From Armatimonadota bacterium (lineage in GTDB: Bacteria > Armatimonadota > Fimbriimonadia > Fimbriimonadales > Fimbriimonadaceae), in contig JAEVZK010000120.1 of NCBI GenBank assembly GCA_023392285.1, forward strand, positions 1 through 26,964: DNA of 26,964 nt. Direction: 5' to 3'. The notes under the pieces are model-generated. The model ran no database searches and was not told where the DNA came from. It worked only from the letters and a program-made list of their open reading frames with translations. The position numbers and the translations under genes are program-made. Below are positions 23,177-26,964 of this stretch, one piece after another. Position 1 is the first letter of the stretch. The number at the start of each line of letters is the position of its first letter.

Positions 23177-23614
23177 ATGATGCTAAGAACCAAAAATGCG
23201 AATCGTCGGGGCTTTACGCTGATCGAGCTCCTCGTGGTCATCCTGATTTTGGCCATTCTTGCGGCACTGATTGTGCCGAGAATGATCGGTCAGACGGATA
23301 ACGCGAAGCGGGCCAAAGCCGTTACCGACATCAAGACGTTGAACGATGCGATGCAAAGGTTCAGGCTCGAATGCGATCGCTTCCCGACGGACGAGGAAGG
23401 ATTGATGGCCCTTCGCAACAATCCGGGCGACACCCCTGGGTGGAACGGACCTTACCTCGACCGCGATCCTGCGCCCGATCCATGGGGCAACGAGTACGTT
23501 TACCAAAATCTGGGTAACAACGAGATTCTTATCGAGTCTTACGGCGCGGATGGAGTCGAAGGTGGCGACGGCAACAACGCCGACCTAAGCAACCGCGATG
23601 ACACGGGCCAATAA
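23177..23614 (+). CDS. gspG: Major pseudopilin GspG
   Basis: Main subunit of the type II pseudopilus. 145 residues, normal. The leader of 12 residues ends in Gly and is cut before FTLIELLVVILILAILAALI, with Glu at +5. The globular part has TLNDAMQRFRLECDRFPTDEEGLMAL and the typical GPYLDRDPAPDPWGNEYVY. The Asp/Asn-rich GADGVEGGDGNNADL near the end is the family's calcium site. The gene starts ATGATG; no Shine-Dalgarno site is seen. TATAAG at 23158-23163, 13 bases upstream, might be the -10 box of an internal promoter giving extra GspG, but no matching -35 exists. Overlaps gspH by 17 bases. Confidence 0.96.
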   Translation: MMLRTKNANRRGFTLIELLVVILILAILAALIVPRMIGQTDNAKRAKAVTDIKTLNDAMQRFRLECDRFPTDEEGLMALRNNPGDTPGWNGPYLDRDPAPDPWGNEYVYQNLGNNEILIESYGADGVEGGDGNNADLSNRDDTGQ

Positions 23615-24116
23615 GGGCGGATTCACCCTGATTGAGATGACGGCGGTGTGCTTGGTGCTCGCCGTCTTAGCCGCTACGATTACTCCTTCGCTGATCAGTA
23701 TGAAGCGCACAAGTGATCGGCGTGACCTCGTTTCGGCACTGAGACGTCTGCCTCAGGAGGCACGAAACTTCGCAATCGCAAAACAGGATGATGTTGTGAT
23801 CACCTACGATGAGGGTTCGAACGCATTCAAGGTGGAAGGCACCGATTCGGATGGCAATACAGAAGATTTGAAGAGTCTCGCCGTGTCAGATGACTTGGCG
23901 CCGACCGCTTTTCAGAGTGGGGGACAAACCGCCAATTCCTCCGAGTTCAACCTGACGTTTTCACCCGACGGACATTGCAATGGTGGAGGGATTGAGTTCG
24001 GAAGCACCTCGATCTTGGTGGACACGGACGGAGCCGCTCGATTCATCGATGGCGCGTTGCCCAATCCAGAGGATGAGAAATGGGAGGCAGGTTCGCTTGA
24101 GCAGAGGATCGGCTAG
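23598..24116 (+). CDS. gspH: Minor pseudopilin GspH
   Basis: 172 residues. A prepilin leader of eight residues (MTRANKGG) is followed by FTLIEMTAVCLVLAVLAATI with Glu at +5, then the GspH-type sequence LRRLPQEARNFAIAKQDDVVITYD and the late FSPDGHCNGGGIEF strand with its typical DGxxxGG. Minor pseudopilins form or cap the tip of the pseudopilus. Assigned as H from its order after G and before I and from the late GspH-like motif, not from a search. The start lies 17 bases inside gspG, the end overlaps gspI. Confidence 0.85.
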   Translation: MTRANKGGFTLIEMTAVCLVLAVLAATITPSLISMKRTSDRRDLVSALRRLPQEARNFAIAKQDDVVITYDEGSNAFKVEGTDSDGNTEDLKSLAVSDDLAPTAFQSGGQTANSSEFNLTFSPDGHCNGGGIEFGSTSILVDTDGAARFIDGALPNPEDEKWEAGSLEQRIG

Positions 24117-24528
24117 CGGCTTCACTCTCATCGAGGCGCTTGTCTCGGTCGCTTTGGTGGCGATCGGGATTGCATCCGTCTTGGGCGGCTTTGCGTCGCT
24201 CACGATCAGTCAACGTAAGGTTCGCGATACCGAAAAGATGCAAAGGTTGGCTCTTCAGAAATACGATGAGATCGTCGCAACTGATTCGCTTGAAGCGACG
24301 ACGTTGAGCGGCGATTTCACCGACTATGGCGAGGACGCTCTGCAGTGGTCTGCTTCAGTCGAACCCACCGGGGTAGAAAATCTGATGGCGCTGACGGTGA
24401 CCGTCGAATCGAGAGATAACCCCGATTCAGAGCCGCGCCAGGTGATCTCTGGCACGGTATATCAAAGTCCGGATACAGGTGCGGGCACTCCAACAGGCGC
24501 TCCGACCGGGAACGGAGGGGGAGGATGA
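24097..24528 (+). CDS. gspI: Minor pseudopilin GspI
   Basis: 143 residues with the TTG start at 24097. That start has GGGAGG (24082-24087) nine bases upstream and gives the leader MSRGSASG before FTLIEALVSVALVAIGIASVLGG. An ATG at 24073 would give a 16-residue leader but has AGAGG touching it. The frame remains open to 23980 within gspH. ATTLSGDFTDYGEDALQWSASVEPT and LTVTVESRD fit the small GspI globular domain. The C-terminus is low complexity (GAGTPTGAPTGNGGGG), and the codons for the last glycines also form the ribosome site of gspJ. It overlaps gspH by 20 bases and gspJ by four (ATGA). Confidence 0.85.
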   Translation: MSRGSASGFTLIEALVSVALVAIGIASVLGGFASLTISQRKVRDTEKMQRLALQKYDEIVATDSLEATTLSGDFTDYGEDALQWSASVEPTGVENLMALTVTVESRDNPDSEPRQVISGTVYQSPDTGAGTPTGAPTGNGGGG

Positions 24529-25241
24529 AGCGAGGCGGTCTGACCCTAATCGAGCTCCTCGTGGCCGCCCTGATTTCCGCGATCATTGTAGGAGCCGTCG
24601 GTAGCGCTTACGTCACCGGCATCGGATTTGAGAAGAGTTCAGCCGCCGCTCGGGAAAGGAGCGAAACTCGAACCCTTTTCGAATCTAAATTGCGGACGCT
24701 GCTCCAGGGAGCGTACGTGTCTTCCGATGAGCAGGACCTCATGACTTATTTCACGGCTCAGAACTCTGATTCGTCTGGCAGCGTGAGCGGCTCAAACACG
24801 CTCACTTTTACGACCACTTCGAACGGGATCAATAATGTGGTGCTCACCTCCGATGACGATTTCGAAACTCAAAACCAGAAATACGGTCCTCAAGGTGGAA
24901 TCGCCGAAATCTCGCTAAGCACAACGGCGGTTGGCGATCCGGGAACCAAGCAAGGTTTATTCCTTCGCGAGCAACGACCGGCAGATGGGGACGCGACTCA
25001 GGGAGGAACGGAATCTCTGCTCAACGCGGATATCGACTCGATCGGATTCGAGTTTTACGACGGGACTGATTGGGTCACCCAATGGGATACCCAAACGCAA
25101 GGATCTCGGCGCATTCCAGCCGCGGTGCGCATTACCTATCTGCTCAACGGAGACGATACGAATCACGTGATCGTTGTCGGCCTCCAAAACAGCGATGTCA
25201 CCGCAGCGAACCCGTACATCGCAGGAGACGCAACACCATGA
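24525..25241 (+). CDS. gspJ: Minor pseudopilin GspJ
   Basis: 238 residues. A very short leader MKRGG is followed by LTLIELLVAALISAIIVGAVG with Glu at +5; Leu replaces the usual Phe at +1. ARERSETRTLFESKLRTLLQGAYV is the long amphipathic helix, and GFEFYDGTDWVTQWDTQTQGSRRIPAAVRITYLLNG type segments (near residues 170-215) match the end of GspJ. GGAGG lies six bases before the ATG. Overlaps gspI and gspK by four bases each (ATGA), so translation of I, J and K is coupled. In the known system I, J and K form the pseudopilus tip complex. Confidence 0.88.
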   Translation: MKRGGLTLIELLVAALISAIIVGAVGSAYVTGIGFEKSSAAARERSETRTLFESKLRTLLQGAYVSSDEQDLMTYFTAQNSDSSGSVSGSNTLTFTTTSNGINNVVLTSDDDFETQNQKYGPQGGIAEISLSTTAVGDPGTKQGLFLREQRPADGDATQGGTESLLNADIDSIGFEFYDGTDWVTQWDTQTQGSRRIPAAVRITYLLNGDDTNHVIVVGLQNSDVTAANPYIAGDATP

Positions 25242-26497
25242 GGCGACGACACTTACAACGGGGGGGAGTTTTCATCATCACCATCGGTGTCTTGGCGGGA
25301 TTGGTAGCGATTCTCGCCGCCGCAGCCGCCACTCAAAAGGTGAACTTCGATGCCGTCACGAATCGAATGCAGGAGAGGCGTGCCTACCATGCAGCGCTGT
25401 CCGGCGTCCAGCGTGCACTCGCCGAATTTACCGACCAGGATCAGAACCTCACCACGCTCCAAGACAACTGGGCACTCCTCGGGGACGCGAATGGCGCGCA
25501 AAATTTCGTGGTTGGCACAGATTCATTTCGTATTCAGGTTGTTGATGCATCATCGTTCATAAATTTGAATACAGCCACTCAAGCCCAGTTGGAAAAGCTT
25601 CCGTTGACGAACGAGCAGGTCGATTGCCTGCTCGATTGGCGTGAGTCGAATTTGCAACCTCGGGCGGATGGTGCCAAGGACGAGTATTACAACCAACTGA
25701 CAACTCCATATAATGCGAAGCTGAGAGCCCTCGACAGTATCGATGAGTTGCTCTTGGTGAAGGGATTCACCGCCAAGGCAATTTTCGAACCGCAGACGGA
25801 CGTTGTCAATACCGCAACCGTGTTGCCGGTCAAGGCGAACGGCGAGCAACCTTCCCTGTATGACCTGGTGACGGTCGATTCGACATCCAAGAATGTGAAT
25901 TCAACCGGCACGGCGCTACGAAACATCACTTCCCTCACGAATCCAAATCAGCTCGTTCAATTGGGAATCCAGCAGCCAGCCGCCACCTTAATTTTTGCGG
26001 CTCGCGCCTCCATGACCACATATTCAGCGATGCTTCAGCAAGCGGGAACGGTTGAGAACGCCAAGATTCTGGTTAACAATTTTCAGCCAACCGGGGCAAC
26101 AACATCCACTGGCAAGATCAACGTAAATACCGCCGGTGAAGCGGTGCTAGATTCTGTCGCAGATTTGCCTCCGGATGTAGCTTCCGCCATCGTTTCGCGG
26201 CAAAGTACAGGGTTTACGCAGTTGGGAGATCTCTTTGACATTCCGGGCTTTACCCTTCAAGTGGGTCAGCAGACGATGGACCAGTTCACGACGAACTCTC
26301 AATCTTTTCTGGCACGTGTCGTGGGCAAGACGGGGGACACAACAGTATCGGTTGAGGCGGTGATTTCCCTGACCGAAACCGGCCCCAAGCTTCTCAAGTT
26401 GTATAAAACGCCGCTCGGCGACATGAGCACTAGGTGGGGATGGGTCGACGTAACCACGTCCGAAACCGTGCTGAAGGAGGCAACCAGTGGCCAGTAA
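25238..26497 (+). CDS. gspK: Minor pseudopilin GspK
   Basis: 419 residues, the largest pseudopilin as expected. The leader MRRRHLQRGG is followed by VFIITIGVLAGLVAILAAAA; the Glu at +5 is missing, a known trait of GspK, the tip subunit. It contains INLNTATQAQLEKLPLTNEQ and a second helix-hairpin-helix-like INVNTAGEAVLDSVADLPPD, both usual in GspK. YYNQLTTPYN and LRALDSIDELLLVKGF lie between them. ATG at 25238 overlaps the gspJ stop as ATGA and has AGGAG ten bases upstream; the open frame back to 25070 is inside gspJ. Overlaps the next gene by 11 bases. Confidence 0.93.
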   Translation: MRRRHLQRGGVFIITIGVLAGLVAILAAAAATQKVNFDAVTNRMQERRAYHAALSGVQRALAEFTDQDQNLTTLQDNWALLGDANGAQNFVVGTDSFRIQVVDASSFINLNTATQAQLEKLPLTNEQVDCLLDWRESNLQPRADGAKDEYYNQLTTPYNAKLRALDSIDELLLVKGFTAKAIFEPQTDVVNTATVLPVKANGEQPSLYDLVTVDSTSKNVNSTGTALRNITSLTNPNQLVQLGIQQPAATLIFAARASMTTYSAMLQQAGTVENAKILVNNFQPTGATTSTGKINVNTAGEAVLDSVADLPPDVASAIVSRQSTGFTQLGDLFDIPGFTLQVGQQTMDQFTTNSQSFLARVVGKTGDTTVSVEAVISLTETGPKLLKLYKTPLGDMSTRWGWVDVTTSETVLKEATSGQ

Positions 26498-26964
26498 GAC
26501 GATCCCGACTGTGGTCGTCGAGTGGTCGCCGACTAAAGTTGCCTGGGTGGACAACGGATACCACGTCGCTGATTCTTTGCAGGAGGCTGCAGCGCACCTC
26601 GCCGGAAACTATGTGGTCGTTGCGGTTTCTCGCAGAACGGCATTCTTACGGGCATATCGAGTGCCGAATACGTCGAAAGCCGAAGTCGCCCGCATCCTGG
26701 ATGTGCAAATTGGGCAGCTTGTTCCCATTCAGGCCTCTGATATCTCCTATGACTTCCACCTGACTGACGACCTCGACAGCGAAGGAAGATTGGCCATCGT
26801 GGTGGCGATGCGAAGTTCCGATCTGTTATTGCTCCATGAGCAGGCCAAAGCCGCCGGACTTCACATCACGCGCGTTGTGCCCTCTGCCATTGGAGCAGCG
26901 TTCCTTGCCCGGAAGCTCGGGCAACCAGATGCTGCCGTCGTGCATCGTACAGCGGAAGGATTGG
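26487..26964 (+). CDS. gspL: GspL/PilM-like actin-fold protein (C-terminus cut off by window end)
   Basis: About 159 residues are visible, open to the right edge. GTG at 26487 has AGGAGG about seven bases upstream and overlaps gspK by 11 bases. VVVAVSRRTAFLRAYRVP, then AEVARILDVQIGQLVPIQASDISYDF and LAIVVAMRSSDLLLLHEQAKAAG match the cytoplasmic actin-like domain shared by GspL and PilM, including the LxxxxPF-like region (LVPIQA). In the secretion system this protein ties the GspE ATPase to the inner-membrane platform. Position after gspK is the normal place of gspL. Whether a membrane segment and periplasmic GspL domain follow, or a separate PilN-like gene, cannot be seen here. Confidence 0.82.
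   Translation, partial: MASKTIPTVVVEWSPTKVAWVDNGYHVADSLQEAAAHLAGNYVVVAVSRRTAFLRAYRVPNTSKAEVARILDVQIGQLVPIQASDISYDFHLTDDLDSEGRLAIVVAMRSSDLLLLHEQAKAAGLHITRVVPSAIGAAFLARKLGQPDAAVVHRTAEGL

Noticed and set aside
25070..25237. N-terminal extension of GspK
   Set aside because: It is the shifted reading of the gspJ end; the ATG at 25238 gives a proper leader and the ATGA overlap.

Overview
The window is a compact, gene-dense piece of a bacterial chromosome with 28 protein genes on both strands, two of them cut by the window ends. The largest gap without a gene is about 220 bases (15490-15709). No rRNA, tRNA, CRISPR array, insertion sequence, integrase or phage gene is visible. A Gram-negative-type envelope is suggested by a type II secretion operon, MurA and MreB. 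GlgA, QueG, RimM, NadE, a fused IspDF, a FadN-type fatty-acid oxidation enzyme and many small secreted proteins make a mix that would fit Armatimonadota (Fimbriimonadia-like) or a neighbouring deep lineage. That placement is inference only.

Layout. 1-318 (-) holds a truncated secreted AMMECR1-domain protein, divergent from a DUF72 (YecE-like) gene at 418. GlgA follows (1228-2673) and runs tail-to-tail into QueG (2638-3588, -). A two-gene regulatory unit (SRPBCC/AHSA1 protein plus ArsR repressor, 3703-4478) lies behind a promoter rich in palindromes and overlaps RimM. RimM meets NadE tail-to-tail. Then come a secreted transglutaminase-like protein, a membrane PIN/TRAM protein (YacL type) and the IspDF fusion (5930-9611), which meets ComF tail-to-tail. 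ComF lies in a leftward run with a DUF1854 protein and an acyl-CoA dehydrogenase (9608-11934). Divergent from that run are a thioredoxin-fold secreted protein and a FadN-like bifunctional beta-oxidation enzyme (11994-14734).

14731-15489 (-) carries a small Cys-motif protein and a monocistronic secreted GYGWN-repeat protein with its own Shine-Dalgarno site and intrinsic terminator. 15710-18515 (+) is an envelope unit: murA with a clear sigma-70 promoter, mreB, and a secreted protein of unknown function whose start overlaps the mreB stop. A methyltransferase-glycosyltransferase fusion follows (18583-20229). The last 6.6 kb is a type II secretion operon in the order gspE-F-G-H-I-J-K-L, with the L gene cut off by the window end; gspC and gspD are not in view.

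Working together: the acyl-CoA dehydrogenase and FadN-type enzyme could supply three of the four beta-oxidation reactions (no thiolase is seen). IspDF supplies two MEP-pathway steps and MurA/MreB supply cell-wall precursor and shape. The Gsp proteins form the inner-membrane ATPase, platform and pseudopilus of a secretion machine that may export some of the small secreted proteins. I found no clearly new defence or mobile system. The most unusual points are a likely CTG start for ispDF, the palindrome array in front of the ArsR pair, the repeated TAAACT-6-start arrangement suggesting leaderless mRNAs, and the orphan secreted proteins.
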